In this document: positions 26,325 through 37,707 of the stretch, piece after piece
Layout: the number at the start of each line of letters is the position of its first letter
Numbering within the stretch: the stretch's first letter is position 1
Assembly: GCA_963830885.1 (NCBI GenBank)
Contig: CAWHOA010000037.1
Span: forward strand, 101,450-165,449
Source: JAIBJN01 sp963830885
GTDB lineage: Bacteria; Actinomycetota; Thermoleophilia; Gaiellales; Gaiellaceae
Reading direction: 5' to 3'
DNA length: 64,000 nt
Position numbers and translations under genes: made by a program
The notes under the pieces: model-generated
The model's input: the letters and a program-made list of their open reading frames with translations, nothing else
The model's database searches: none
Told to the model about the DNA's origin: nothing

Positions 26325-27347
26325 TTGGTCAGGGTGCGCTTCGCGCCGAGCCCGACGGGGTCGCTGCACCTCGGCGGCGCGCTGACGGCTGCGGTCAACC
26401 GCCGCTTCGCCGACGAGCACGGCGGTGTCCTCGTCCTGCGGATCGACGACACCGACGTCGCCCGCTCCGCGCCCGGCTCGGAGGAGGAGATCCTCACCGA
26501 CCTCGAGTGGCTCGGCATCGGGTGGGACGAGGGGCCGATCCGTCAGAGCGAGCGGGCCGAGCGGCACCTGGAGGCAGCACGGCCGATCGGCGCTGCCGAC
26601 GCGGAAGGCGCCCTGCGCTTCGGCCGGGCCACGCTCGTCCGCGCCGACGGGCGGCCTACGTACCAGCTCGCCTCCGTCGTCGACGACCTCGACCTCGGCA
26701 TCACGCACGTGATCCGCGGCAAGGACCTCCTTCCGAGCACGGAGCTCCAGCAGGAGATCGCCCGCGCCCTGGGGGCCGAGCCTCCGGAGTACCTCCACCA
26801 CGGGCTGCTGGTCGGGGACGACGGCCGCAAGCTCTCCAAGCGGGAGCGGGCAGCGTCGGTGGCGGGGCTGCGGGAGGTCGGCATCCCGCCCGAGGCCGTG
26901 CGTGCCTACCTCGACGAGCTCGGCCTCCCGCGCGGCGACGTCCACTTCGACGAGGCGCGCCTGCGGCGACTCGCGGTCGACGCGCTCGGCGCGCTCTCCG
27001 ACGAGGAGCTCGCGGCGCGCGCCGGCGCCGACTCCCGCTTCGGGCCGGCGCTTCGTGGTGCGCGAGACCTGGCGGAGGCACGCGCCGCAGCCGAGCAGCT
27101 CGAACAGCGGCCTGAGCCCGGCACCTCGGCCTCGCCGGAGACGCTCCGGCGGTTCCGCGAGCTGCGCGAGGGCGCCCCGGACGACCTCGACAAGGACACC
27201 GCGAAGGCGATCGTCCGCGAGCTCAAGGCCGTCGGGGGCGACCTGCGCGCGCTTCGCGTCGCGCTCACCGGGGCTCAGCGAGGCCCTGAGCTGTGGGCGG
27301 TGCTGGTGGCGCTCCCCCGCGAGGAGGCGCTGGCCAGGACCGGCTGA
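26325..27347 (+). CDS. gltX: Compact glutamyl-tRNA synthetase-like protein
   Basis: 340 residues against ~470 in normal GluRS. It has the class I start RFAPSPTGSLHLGGAL (HIGH-like), IDDTDVARS, RPTYQLASVVDDLDLGITHVIRGKDLL and K169-L-S-K-R, so the KMSKS loop is ~70 residues earlier than usual. The missing part is the insertion between QSERAERHLEAA and RADGRPTYQ that normally carries the zinc/acceptor-binding region. A shortened C-terminal helical domain remains. TTG 26325 follows the Hcp stop by 4 bp. It may charge tRNA or be a specialised paralogue. The last 83 bp overlap the convergent lysR gene. Confidence 0.82.
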   Translation: MVRVRFAPSPTGSLHLGGALTAAVNRRFADEHGGVLVLRIDDTDVARSAPGSEEEILTDLEWLGIGWDEGPIRQSERAERHLEAARPIGAADAEGALRFGRATLVRADGRPTYQLASVVDDLDLGITHVIRGKDLLPSTELQQEIARALGAEPPEYLHHGLLVGDDGRKLSKRERAASVAGLREVGIPPEAVRAYLDELGLPRGDVHFDEARLRRLAVDALGALSDEELAARAGADSRFGPALRGARDLAEARAAAEQLEQRPEPGTSASPETLRRFRELREGAPDDLDKDTAKAIVRELKAVGGDLRALRVALTGAQRGPELWAVLVALPREEALARTG

Positions 27348-28236
27348 GCTCCGGCTGCATCTCGCGCAGAGTGGCGAGGAACGACTCGGCGGCGCCGCCT
27401 GCCGTGGTGCGGTCCCGGCGGCGGACGGCGACGATCTGGCGCCGGAGCGGCTCGGCGTCCTCGATCTCGACCCGCTGGAGGAGGCCCGCGTCGAGCTCTT
27501 CGGCCACTGCCGTGTAGGGAATGAGCGCGACGCCGAAGCCTTGCTGCACCATCTTCTTGGCAGCGTCGATGTTGTCGAGCTCCATGACGCCCTCGGGCCG
27601 GACGCCCGCGCTACGGAAGACGGCGTTCGTCAGCTCCGAGTAGCTCGACGTCCGATCGAAGAGAACGAGCTGCTCGCGTGAGATGTCGTCCAGGCGGATG
27701 CGCGTCCGGCCGGCGAAGCGGTGGCCGGGCTCGACGACGAGGATGATGCGGTCCTCATAGAGCGGCGTGCTGACGATGTCCGGATGGCGCAGCTCGCGGA
27801 CGAGCCCGATGTCCGCCTGCTCGCGCAGCACCAGCTCGAGCACCTCCTCCGAGTGTCCGGTGCGCACGCTGACGGTCACCCGCGGGTGGCTGGTCGCGAA
27901 GCGCTTGAGGATGCCGGGGAGGACGTACGTGGAGATGGCGGGGGCCGCGCCGAGCGCGAGCCGGCCGGCGCCGCCGCGCTCGAAGGCGTTCACGATCCGC
28001 CGCCCGTCGGCGAGGCTGTCCAGCGCCTTGACGGCGTGGGGGAGGAACGCGTCGCCCGCCTCGGTCAGCTTCATCCCGCGCGGCGTCCGGACGAAGAGCT
28101 TCGTGTCGAGCTCCGCCTCGAGACGCTGCAGGCGGGCCGTGAGCGCGGGCTGGGTGACGTACAGCGCGTCGGCCGCGCGGCTCACCTTCCTTGTGCGCGC
28201 GACCTCGACGAAGGCCTCGATCTGAGCGAGAAGCAT
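27265..28236 (-). CDS. LysR-family transcriptional regulator
   Basis: 323 residues. An N-terminal winged HTH (MLLAQIEAFVEVARTRKVSRAADALYVTQPALTARLQRLE...) is followed by a two-lobed ligand-binding domain (LALGAAPAISTYVLPGILKRF... to IVAVRRRD). It is divergent from the aceB-aceA operon, with a dyad operator between them, so control of the glyoxylate shunt is likely by the usual LysR layout. The Pro/Ala-rich C-terminal tail is read through the end of gltX on the other strand. The effector is unknown. Confidence 0.92.
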   Translation of the reverse strand: MLLAQIEAFVEVARTRKVSRAADALYVTQPALTARLQRLEAELDTKLFVRTPRGMKLTEAGDAFLPHAVKALDSLADGRRIVNAFERGGAGRLALGAAPAISTYVLPGILKRFATSHPRVTVSVRTGHSEEVLELVLREQADIGLVRELRHPDIVSTPLYEDRIILVVEPGHRFAGRTRIRLDDISREQLVLFDRTSSYSELTNAVFRSAGVRPEGVMELDNIDAAKKMVQQGFGVALIPYTAVAEELDAGLLQRVEIEDAEPLRRQIVAVRRRDRTTAGGAAESFLATLREMQPELSRSWPAPPRGGAPPAPPTAQGLAEPR

Positions 28237-28247
28237 AGACGCAGTTT

Positions 28248-28280
28248 ATACCGAAGATCGAAAGAAACGATTTGGTGTAT
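28248..28280. promoter_or_regulatory. Candidate LysR operator between lysR and aceB
   Basis: An imperfect dyad ATACCGAAGATCG (28248-28260) / CGATTTGGTGTAT (28268-28280), 9 of 13 positions paired, with a 7-bp AT-rich centre. It starts 12 bp from the lysR start codon, in the only AT-rich patch of the spacer. LysR proteins usually bind such T-N11-A type dyads. Confidence 0.45.
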
Positions 28281-28313
28281 ATCGAAGCCGCACCTACGAT
28301 GGTCGTCAGGGAG

Positions 28314-28463
28314 ATGGAAGCCGCCTCGATCGACACCACTGGATTCGACCACGGTCTTCGTGACGTTCCGCGCAGGGATGCGACGATTCTCGTCCTGAGC
28401 TCGGCCGAGCTGGCCGAGTGCACCTGCCCGGACCACTGCGACCGCGACCACGACCGCGACTAG
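28314..28463 (+). CDS. Small protein or leader peptide preceding aceB
   Basis: About 49 residues from ATG 28314 (in-frame starts also at 28299 and 28272). It ends SSAELAECTCPDHCDRDHDRD, a Cys/His/Asp-rich tail that could bind a metal. Its TAG is separated by one base from the aceB GTG, implying translational coupling. No family is recognised. The position upstream of the glyoxylate-shunt genes and downstream of the LysR dyad suggests a small regulatory or accessory protein; this is inference. Confidence 0.45.
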   Translation: MEAASIDTTGFDHGLRDVPRRDATILVLSSAELAECTCPDHCDRDHDRD

Positions 28464-28464
28464 C

Positions 28465-30021
<1,557 letters not shown>

Positions 30022-30035
30022 GAAAGGACTGCGGC

Positions 30036-31281
<1,246 letters not shown>

Positions 31282-31329
31282 GCCCAACTCGCAGCCCACG
31301 CACGACGAGTTGCGGCTATCGTCAGAAGC

Positions 31330-32601
31330 ATGCGGCGTGGGAGGCTGCGGGGTTGGCGCGTGGTCGTGCTCATCGTGGTCCTCGCGGTTCTCGTGGAGAT
31401 CCCGCTCGTCGCGTACATCCTCACGCGCGGTGACGACGCTTCTGTTGCCATCGAGACGGACGGGAATGCCTCCGAGGCAGCGACGAGCACGCTCCCCCTC
31501 CATCCTGCGGCGGTGAAATTCGAGCCGGACGACACGACGATCGCCTCTTGCACCGAGCAGTCGTGCTACGAGCAGGCGTACGGAAACATCGCCTACCGCC
31601 AGGGCACAAAGGCGGCGTTCGCGCAGGTGGAGAGGCAGTATCCGGGCGGCGCCGATCCAGCTTGCCACCGAATCGTCCACATGATCGGCGCTGCTGCGCT
31701 GACTCGCAACGAAGGCAACATCGCCGAGACCTTCGCCGAAGGTTCGTCAACGTGCTGGTCCGGCTACTACCACGGAGTCCTCGTGCGCGCGTTCCAGGAC
31801 GTGCACTCGTTCGAGGCGGCCACGCTGGGTGCCAAGTCACGCCAGTTCTGCGCCGACCGGCAGGTGCGTAAGTCGTCCTGGCTCAGCTACCAGTGTCTCC
31901 ACGGCCTCGGACACGGCTTGATGATCACGACCGGATATCGCCTTCCGCTCTCTCTCGACGTCTGCAGACGGCTCGCGACCGAGTGGGATCGCACCTCGTG
32001 CAAGGGCGGGGTGTTCATGGAGAACTTCGTGACCTCGTTCGGAGGCCAGTCTCCCTGGGTCCGGGACGACGATCCTCTGTATCCGTGCGACTGGGTGGCT
32101 GAAGGAGACAAGTACACCTGCTACCAGCAGGCGACCACGAGGATCATCCGGGTGGTCGGCCTGGACTGGGAGAAGATCGCGCAGTCGTGCGCCGGAGCCG
32201 AGTCCCGTTGGGTCGAGACGTGCTTCGGCTCCTTCGGGCAGAACGCCTCGGTGCAGGGATTCCGCAAGCCGGAGGCGATCGTTGCCACGTGCGCCATCGC
32301 CCGGCCGTACGGCGGTGAGGAGGAGTGCATCCGCTATGCCGCGATGGACGTCGCCGGCACCTACTCGGGCGGGAAGGAAGCGTCCGTTCTCTGCGACGTG
32401 TCAGCCGCCGAGCTTCGAGGTGCCTGCTACGAGGCGATCGGACACATGCTGCGCTACCTGCGGAGCGCGAAGGCCGCGCGACGCGCGGAATGCCGTGCGC
32501 TCACAGCCGACGAGCGTCTCGTGAGCAGGTGTATCGCGGGCACGGTCAAGACGGCTCCGATTCCGGGCCAGCCTCGTCAAACAGGGGCTAACGCAAGCTG
32601 A
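31330..32601 (+). CDS. Membrane-anchored Cys/His-rich extracytoplasmic protein of unknown function
   Basis: 423 residues. A short basic N terminus and one membrane segment (about 11-31) are followed by an external domain with 18 cysteines. His motifs stand next to cysteines: C112-H-R-I-V-H117, W-S-G-Y-Y-H148-G and C189-L-H191-G-L-G-H195-G. Even-numbered cysteines suggest disulfides, and the histidines suggest a metal or heme site. It is not a CxxCH cytochrome. No family is recognised. A TATCGT hexamer ends 7 nt before the ATG, and a strong terminator overlaps the stop, so it is a single-gene unit. Confidence 0.75.
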   Translation: MRRGRLRGWRVVVLIVVLAVLVEIPLVAYILTRGDDASVAIETDGNASEAATSTLPLHPAAVKFEPDDTTIASCTEQSCYEQAYGNIAYRQGTKAAFAQVERQYPGGADPACHRIVHMIGAAALTRNEGNIAETFAEGSSTCWSGYYHGVLVRAFQDVHSFEAATLGAKSRQFCADRQVRKSSWLSYQCLHGLGHGLMITTGYRLPLSLDVCRRLATEWDRTSCKGGVFMENFVTSFGGQSPWVRDDDPLYPCDWVAEGDKYTCYQQATTRIIRVVGLDWEKIAQSCAGAESRWVETCFGSFGQNASVQGFRKPEAIVATCAIARPYGGEEECIRYAAMDVAGTYSGGKEASVLCDVSAAELRGACYEAIGHMLRYLRSAKAARRAECRALTADERLVSRCIAGTVKTAPIPGQPRQTGANAS

Positions 32602-32627
32602 AGGGGCTCCACTGGGAGCCCCTTCAG
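32598..32627 (+). terminator. Terminator overlapping the stop of the Cys/His-rich gene
   Basis: A 13-bp perfect stem CTGAAGGGGCTCC / GGAGCCCCTTCAG with an ACTG loop; the TGA stop is part of the left arm. Also usable by the convergent gene ending at 32656. Confidence 0.8.
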
Positions 32628-32655
32628 TCCTTCGCCCTTTGCGATCCGCGTCAGC

Positions 32656-33054
32656 CTACGGCCCCGGAGGCGGCGGAGGCGGCGGCGGCGGTGGCGGAGG
32701 TGGCGGCGGCGGTGCTACACCGCAATCCACGTCCGACAGCACGAGCCTTCCAGGCAGGTTCGTCGAAGCGCCCAGCAGCGTCGCGGCGTCTGACGTCGTG
32801 ACGAAGAAGTGCTGGGTGTTGGCGAGAACAGTGGTCGCCCCGACGATAAACGTGCCGGTGTCGAAAGTCGCCGTCAGCGTGCCGGCGGGCGCACCTCCGG
32901 TCTGGTTGTTGACGAAGTGCCAGACCGCAGGACCATCGCAGCTGGTCCCGACCTGCGACGGATTGAGATCCGCCGCCTGCCCGACGGCGACCGCCACCGT
33001 CAGGGCGATGACAGCCGTCATCGCGGCCAGGGCAGCAATGGCTGGCCTTCTCAT
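32656..33054 (-). CDS. Small secreted protein with polyproline C terminus
   Basis: 132 residues. ATG 33054 follows GGAGGAGAGGAGGGAGT. A signal peptide (1-23, ending GQA) precedes a ~90-residue beta-rich domain (LNPSQVGTSCDGPAVWHFVNNQT..., TATFDTGTFIVGATTVLANTQHFFVTT) with two cysteines, and the chain ends in an uninterrupted run of 16 prolines plus GP. The run could span the cell wall, or be an artefact of a miscalled G/C repeat truncating a longer protein. The function is unknown. Confidence 0.62.
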   Translation of the reverse strand: MRRPAIAALAAMTAVIALTVAVAVGQAADLNPSQVGTSCDGPAVWHFVNNQTGGAPAGTLTATFDTGTFIVGATTVLANTQHFFVTTSDAATLLGASTNLPGRLVLSDVDCGVAPPPPPPPPPPPPPPPPGP

Positions 33055-33326
33055 ACTCCCTCCTCTCCTCGGAACACTGGGAGCAGCAGCCAGCACCCAC
33101 CGAGGCCGCAATCTCGAGTCAAAGAGTCAGACAGGCTCGAAACCCCGATCTCGAGAGCCTGGCAGCCGCAGGCCGATTCTCCGCCTCCGGCAAACCAAAG
33201 TCAACGGGCCCAGCGACATCCCTTTTCCTGGCAGCGCGCACATGGCCGACGTGGGTTGAGCCGGCTTTCTGGGCCCGCAGTAGCGGGTACCGCCTGAACA
33301 CGTGCAGTCTGCGAGGCTATGCGCTC

Positions 33327-35338
33327 GTGGTTCTCTACGACTCGCTCAGCCGCAGGAAGCAGAACTGCCGCCCCCGCCTGGGCCTGTCCGGATGTACGTC
33401 TGCGGGCCGACCGTCTACCAGCGGATCCACGTCGGAAACGCGCGGCCGTACGTCGTCTTCCTCTGGCTGGAGCGCTGGCTGGAGGAACGGGGCTACGCCG
33501 TGACGCTCGTCGAGAACGTCACCGACGTCAACGACAAGATCTACGACGCCGCGTCGAAGCAGGGGATCGAGAGCGCCGAGCTCGCCGAGGCGGCGACCCG
33601 GTGGTACGTCGAGGACACGGACGCGCTCGGCCTCGGCCGGCCCGACCACGAGCCGCTCGCCAGCGAGACGATTCCCGAGATCGTCGAGCTGATCGAGGAC
33701 CTCGTCGGCCGCGGCCTCGCCTACGAGTCGCAGGGCGACGTCTACTTCCGCGTGGCGAGCTACCCGGCCTACGGTGAGCTCTCCGGCGCGAAGCTCGAGG
33801 ACATGGTCGCCCAGGAGCCGAGCGACCTGAAGGAGGACCAGCGCGATTTCGCCCTCTGGAAGGCGACGAAGCCGCACGAGGACACGTCGTGGCCCTCCCC
33901 GTGGGGCGCCGGCCGCCCTGGGTGGCACATCGAGTGCTCGGCGATGGCCGAGAAGCTGCTCGGCCCGGTGTTCGAGATCCACGGCGGCGGCCTCGACCTG
34001 CGCTTCCCGCACCACGAGAACGAGCTCGCCCAGTCGCGCGGCGCCGGCCGGGAGTTCGCCCGGCTCTGGGCGCACAACGGCATGCTCGAGCTGGCGCAGG
34101 AGAAGATGTCGAAGTCGCTCGGGAACATCGTCTCGCTGCGGGAGGCCCTGGACACGTACGGGCAAGAGGCGATCCTCCTGCTCTTCCTGGGCGCGCACTA
34201 CCGCAGCCCGGTGGAGTACTCGGACGAGGCGATGCGCAGCGCGATGTCCGAGGTCGAGCGCTTCAGGGACTACTTTCGAAGCGCCTCGGGCTCGGATCAC
34301 GAAGGGCCGTCGGAGTGGGATCGGATCGTCGAGGTTCTCGAGGACGACTTCAACACGCCGGCGGCGCTCGCCCTGATGCACGAATGGCGCTCGCGCGGAA
34401 GAGCCGGCGATCTGGTGCGAGCGCTCGGTCTCTTCGGGCTGGCGGACCTGACGGCGAGCGTCGATGCCCCGGGCGAAGTTCAGGAGCTCGCGCACCGCCG
34501 CCTGCAGGCGCGTGCGAGCGGCGACTTCGCCGAGGCCGACCGGCTCCGTGCCGCGATCGCCGCGGCTCGGCTGGCGAGGTCCGACGACTCGCCCGACGGC
34601 TTCGACCTGTTCCCGCTCGGGTTGACCCGCGAGCTCGTCTACGGCCGGCGGCCGGTGCGGGAGGTCGTCCGCGCCGGGAAGCGGCAGGTCCTCGAGCTGC
34701 TCGTCACGGAGCGCGCCCTCGGAGCAGAGCCTTGGCTCCGCGAGCTTCCCGGCCTGCGGCTCCAGATCGTCCCGGAGCGGCGCCTCAACGACGCCGCGAG
34801 CACCAGCGACCACCAGGGCGTCGTGGCCTTCTGCGAGCCGTACCGCTATGCCGACGCGCACGGCCTCGCCGACGGCGAGCGGCCGCTCGTCGTCTGCCTC
34901 GACCAGGTCACCGACCCGCACAACCTCGGCGCCGTCGTGCGCAGCGCCGAGGGCGCGGGCGCGAGCGGGGTCGTCGTCACCGAGCGGAACGCTGCGCGGG
35001 TTACGGCAGCCGTGTGCAAGGCCTCCGCGGGAGCCGTCGAGCACTTGCCGGTCGCCGTGGTGATGAACCTCGGCCGCTATCTCGAGGAGATCAAGGGCCC
35101 GCAGCTCTGGGCCTGGGCGGCCGACGGCGAGGCGGAGACGCCCGTCTGGGGCGCCGACCTGACGACGGGGATCGCGCTCGTCTTCGGCGCCGAGGGGCGA
35201 GGCCTGCGGCCGGGTGTGCGGCGGGCCTGCGACGACGCGTTCGCGGTGCCGCTCGCCGGCGCCGTCGAGTCGCTGAACGTCAGCGTGGCCGCCGGCGTCG
35301 CGCTCTTCGAGGCCGCCAGGCAGCGCCGCACTCTGTGA
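33327..35338 (+). CDS. cysS: Cysteinyl-tRNA synthetase fused in frame to RlmB-type rRNA 2'-O-methyltransferase
   Basis: Residues to about 430 are CysRS: MYVCGPTVYQRIHVGNARPY (zinc Cys and HIGH-like HVGN), GWHIECSAMA, HHENELAQS and KMSKSLGN. The remainder is a SpoU methyltransferase: LVYGRRPVREVVRAG, DQVTDPHNLGAVVRSAEG, ALVFGAEGRGLRPGVRRACD and SLNVSVAAGVALFE. The true start is GTG 33327 (VVLYDSLSRRKQ), joined to the main frame by a one-base deletion near 33362. The domains are usually separate adjacent genes. TTGA at the join (about 34,622) looks like a lost stop/start overlap, so the fusion may be artificial. Confidence 0.85.
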
Positions 35339-36471
35339 GGGCCGCCCGCGGCCTGCTCCTCGCCTTCGCCGCCTTCGGCGCGTATTGGGGCGCCTGGGGC
35401 GTGCTCGTCCCCGACGTCAAGGAGCAGGTCGACGCCTCCGTGACGGAGCTCGGAATCGCCTTCCTCGCCCTGGCGCTGGCGGCGCTTCCGGCGATGCTCG
35501 TCACCGGACGGATCGTCGACCGAGTCGGACCGCGGATCCTGCCGCTGACCCTCGTCCTCTTCGGCCTCGCCGCCGTGCTCCCCGGCCTGGCCGGCTCCGT
35601 GTGGCAGCTGACGCTGGCCTTGATCCTCGTCGGGATCACCACCGGGGCCGTCGACGTCGTCATCAACGTCGCCGCCACCAACGTGGAGACCTCCGGCGGC
35701 CCGCGCGTCATGCAGGTCGCCCACGCGCTGTTCTCCGCGGGGTTCCTCGTGGCCGCGGTCGCCGTGGGAATCGCGCGGGGAGCCGGTGCGGGGGCGCTGC
35801 CCGTCTTGGCCGGAATCGGCCTGCTGGTGCTGGTTTCCGCGGCCTTCAACAGGGGGTACCCCGCCGCGCCCCGCCGGGAGGCCCCGCGTCGCATCGTCCT
35901 CTCGCACCGGCTCCTCGTCCTGGGCCTCCTGTGCGGGCTCGCGTTCATGATCGAGGGCGGGATCGAGAACTGGAGCGCCCTCTACCTGGAGACGGACCTG
36001 GATGCGTCGCCGACCGTCAGCGGGCTCGGGCCCGGCGCCTTCGCGGCCGCCATGGTCGGGGGCCGCCTGCTCGGCCAGTGGCTCGAGCTCCGGGTCGGGG
36101 ACCGGCGTCTCCTGTCCGTGGGCGCTCTGATCGGATCGGGCGGCCTCCTCCTCGCCGCCGTGGCGCCCGCCGTTCCCCTGGCGCTCCTCGGCTTCGCCAT
36201 CGGTGGCGCGGGAGTCTCGGTCGCGGCGCCCACGCTGTTCGGCGCAGCCGGCCGGGGAGCGTCCGAGGCGGAGCGCGGAAGCGCGGTCGCCTCCGTGACG
36301 ACGATCTCCTACCTCGGCTTCCTCGTCGGCCCACCGCTCATCGGCGCGGTGTCCGGCGCAACCGACCTGCGCGTGGGGATCGGCCTGCTCGCGGGGATCT
36401 CGCTGGTGCTCGCGGTCACGTCCGCCGCCGCCCGCCGGGCGCTTCCCGACGGCGGCGCCAGGCATCCTTAG
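35335..36471 (+). CDS. MFS transporter
   Basis: 378 residues with about 12 hydrophobic segments. The loop after helix 2 (TGRIVDRVGPRILPLTLVLFG) carries the MFS motif-A pattern, and a mid-protein loop (NRGYPAAPRREAPRRIVLSH) separates the halves. GIENWSALYLETDL and GGRLLGQWLELRVGDRRLL resemble the FucP/YbjJ-like branch. GTG 35335 overlaps the methyltransferase stop (GTGA). The substrate cannot be inferred. Confidence 0.87.
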   Translation: MRAARGLLLAFAAFGAYWGAWGVLVPDVKEQVDASVTELGIAFLALALAALPAMLVTGRIVDRVGPRILPLTLVLFGLAAVLPGLAGSVWQLTLALILVGITTGAVDVVINVAATNVETSGGPRVMQVAHALFSAGFLVAAVAVGIARGAGAGALPVLAGIGLLVLVSAAFNRGYPAAPRREAPRRIVLSHRLLVLGLLCGLAFMIEGGIENWSALYLETDLDASPTVSGLGPGAFAAAMVGGRLLGQWLELRVGDRRLLSVGALIGSGGLLLAAVAPAVPLALLGFAIGGAGVSVAAPTLFGAAGRGASEAERGSAVASVTTISYLGFLVGPPLIGAVSGATDLRVGIGLLAGISLVLAVTSAAARRALPDGGARHP

Positions 36472-36474
36472 CGG

Positions 36475-36912
36475 GTGCTCTACCTCTTCGACGGCTACAA
36501 CATCCTGCACGCCGGCGACTTCGCCGGCCGGCGAGAGCTCGTGGACGTCCTCGCCAGCTACGTTGCCGTCCGCGGGGCGCGCGGCGTCGTCGTCTTCGAC
36601 GGCGTGGGGGAGGACGCGGCCTTCGGCGCGCTGGAGGTTCGCTTCGCCACGCCCGCCGACCCCGTGCTGGAGCGGCTGGCAGCCGAGCACCGGCGCCAGG
36701 AGGAGGTCTGGGTGATCTCCTCGGACGAGGCTGTTCGTGGGACGGCCGGGCAGGAGACGCGCCGCGTCTCGTCGAAAGCCTTCGTACGCGAGCTCGCCGC
36801 CGAACGGAAGGGCGAGCCCGGAACGGCCGGCGGGCCGGGGCGCTCCCAGATCGAGGACGCCCTCGACGACGCCACCCGCGAGCGCCTCGAGCGTTTTCGC
36901 CGGAGTCGTTGA
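36475..36912 (+). CDS. NYN-domain RNase (YacP/Rae1-like)
   Basis: 145 residues. LYLFDGYNILHA at the start, GVVVFDG and WVISSDEAVRGTA give the PIN-like acidic residues of the NYN/YacP family. In Bacillus the homologue Rae1 cleaves mRNA on the ribosome. In many genomes yacP follows cysS, rlmB and precedes sigH, exactly as here (cysS-rlmB, MFS, yacP, sigma factor). GTG 36475 lies 3 bp after the MFS stop. Confidence 0.87.
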   Translation: MLYLFDGYNILHAGDFAGRRELVDVLASYVAVRGARGVVVFDGVGEDAAFGALEVRFATPADPVLERLAAEHRRQEEVWVISSDEAVRGTAGQETRRVSSKAFVRELAAERKGEPGTAGGPGRSQIEDALDDATRERLERFRRSR

Positions 36913-36955
36913 AGTTTCCAGGGCTCCCTGCTACGATCGAGACCTCAACTTGAGG
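36909..36955 (+). promoter_or_regulatory. Promoter and dyad upstream of the sigma factor gene
   Basis: TTGAAG (36909-36914, overlapping the yacP stop), a 17-bp spacer and TACGAT (36932-36937). Just after the expected start point is a perfect dyad CCTCAA-C-TTGAGG (36943-36955), a possible operator or small hairpin. Confidence 0.5.
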
Positions 36956-37017
36956 GTTAGGGTTTGTGGAGAGGCCGCCCCCGGCCCCTCCGAGAGCCGA
37001 TCCCAGGAGGAACCCCA

Positions 37018-37683
37018 GTGGCCCGCCGCCAAGTCGCTACCGCCAGAACCGCTCAGGAACGAAGCCAGCGAGAGCTCGCCGACCTGCAGCTCGTCCTCCG
37101 CGCCCGCAACGGCGACTCGGCCGCCATGGACGCGCTCATCCGCCGGTACACCGGCTTCGTCCGCCTGAAGGCAAGCTCGTACTTCCTTGCCGGCGGCGAG
37201 TCCGACGACCTGAACCAGGAGGGGCTGATCGGCCTCTACAAGGCGGTGCGCGACTTCCGCGCCGACAAGGAGACCTCCTTCCGGAGCTTCGCCGAGCTCT
37301 GCATCACCCGCCAGATCATCACGGCGATCAAGACGGCGACCCGCTTCAAGCACGCGCCGCTCAACACGTACGTCTCCTTCAGCCAGACCCCGGCCGGCCA
37401 GGACGACGGCGAGTGCACCCTCGGCGACGCCCTTCCGGGCCCGGGCGTCGACGACCCGGCCGTCTGCGTCATCTCGACGCAGGAGCTGCAGAGCCTCGTC
37501 TTCTGCCTCGGCACGGGCCTCTCGCCGCTCGAGTCCGACGCGCTGCGCTACTACCTCGAAGGGAACTCCTACGAGGAGATGGCCGAGCTGCTCGGCTGCG
37601 ACACGAAGACGATCGACAACGCGCTCCAGCGCGTGAAGCGCAAGGTGCTCCAGCACCAGAGCGGCCGCCAGGTCCTCGACTGA
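37018..37683 (+). CDS. Sigma-70 family factor, SigH-like
   Basis: 221 residues. Region 2 is clear (NGDSAAMDALIRRYTGFVRLKASSYFLAGGESDDLNQEGLIGLYKAVRDF...SFAELCITRQIITAIKTATRFKH). Region 4 gives an HTH (LSPLESDALRYYLEGNSYEEMAELLGCDTKTIDNALQRVKRK). It resembles the Bacillus SigH type more than ECF factors. GTG 37018 follows AGGAGG at 37005-37010. Position after yacP matches the yacP-sigH order of Firmicutes. The regulon is unknown. Confidence 0.88.
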   Translation: MARRQVATARTAQERSQRELADLQLVLRARNGDSAAMDALIRRYTGFVRLKASSYFLAGGESDDLNQEGLIGLYKAVRDFRADKETSFRSFAELCITRQIITAIKTATRFKHAPLNTYVSFSQTPAGQDDGECTLGDALPGPGVDDPAVCVISTQELQSLVFCLGTGLSPLESDALRYYLEGNSYEEMAELLGCDTKTIDNALQRVKRKVLQHQSGRQVLD

Positions 37684-37707
37684 CCCCGGCTACGATTGGC
37701 GCAGCGC

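Noticed and set aside
33270..33330. GCGGGTACCGCC upstream of cysS, resembling the T-box core (TGGNACCGCG)
   Set aside because: The tRNA-binding bases would need to be TGGA for tRNA-Cys but read GGGT, and no specifier stem-loop or antiterminator/terminator pair is visible.
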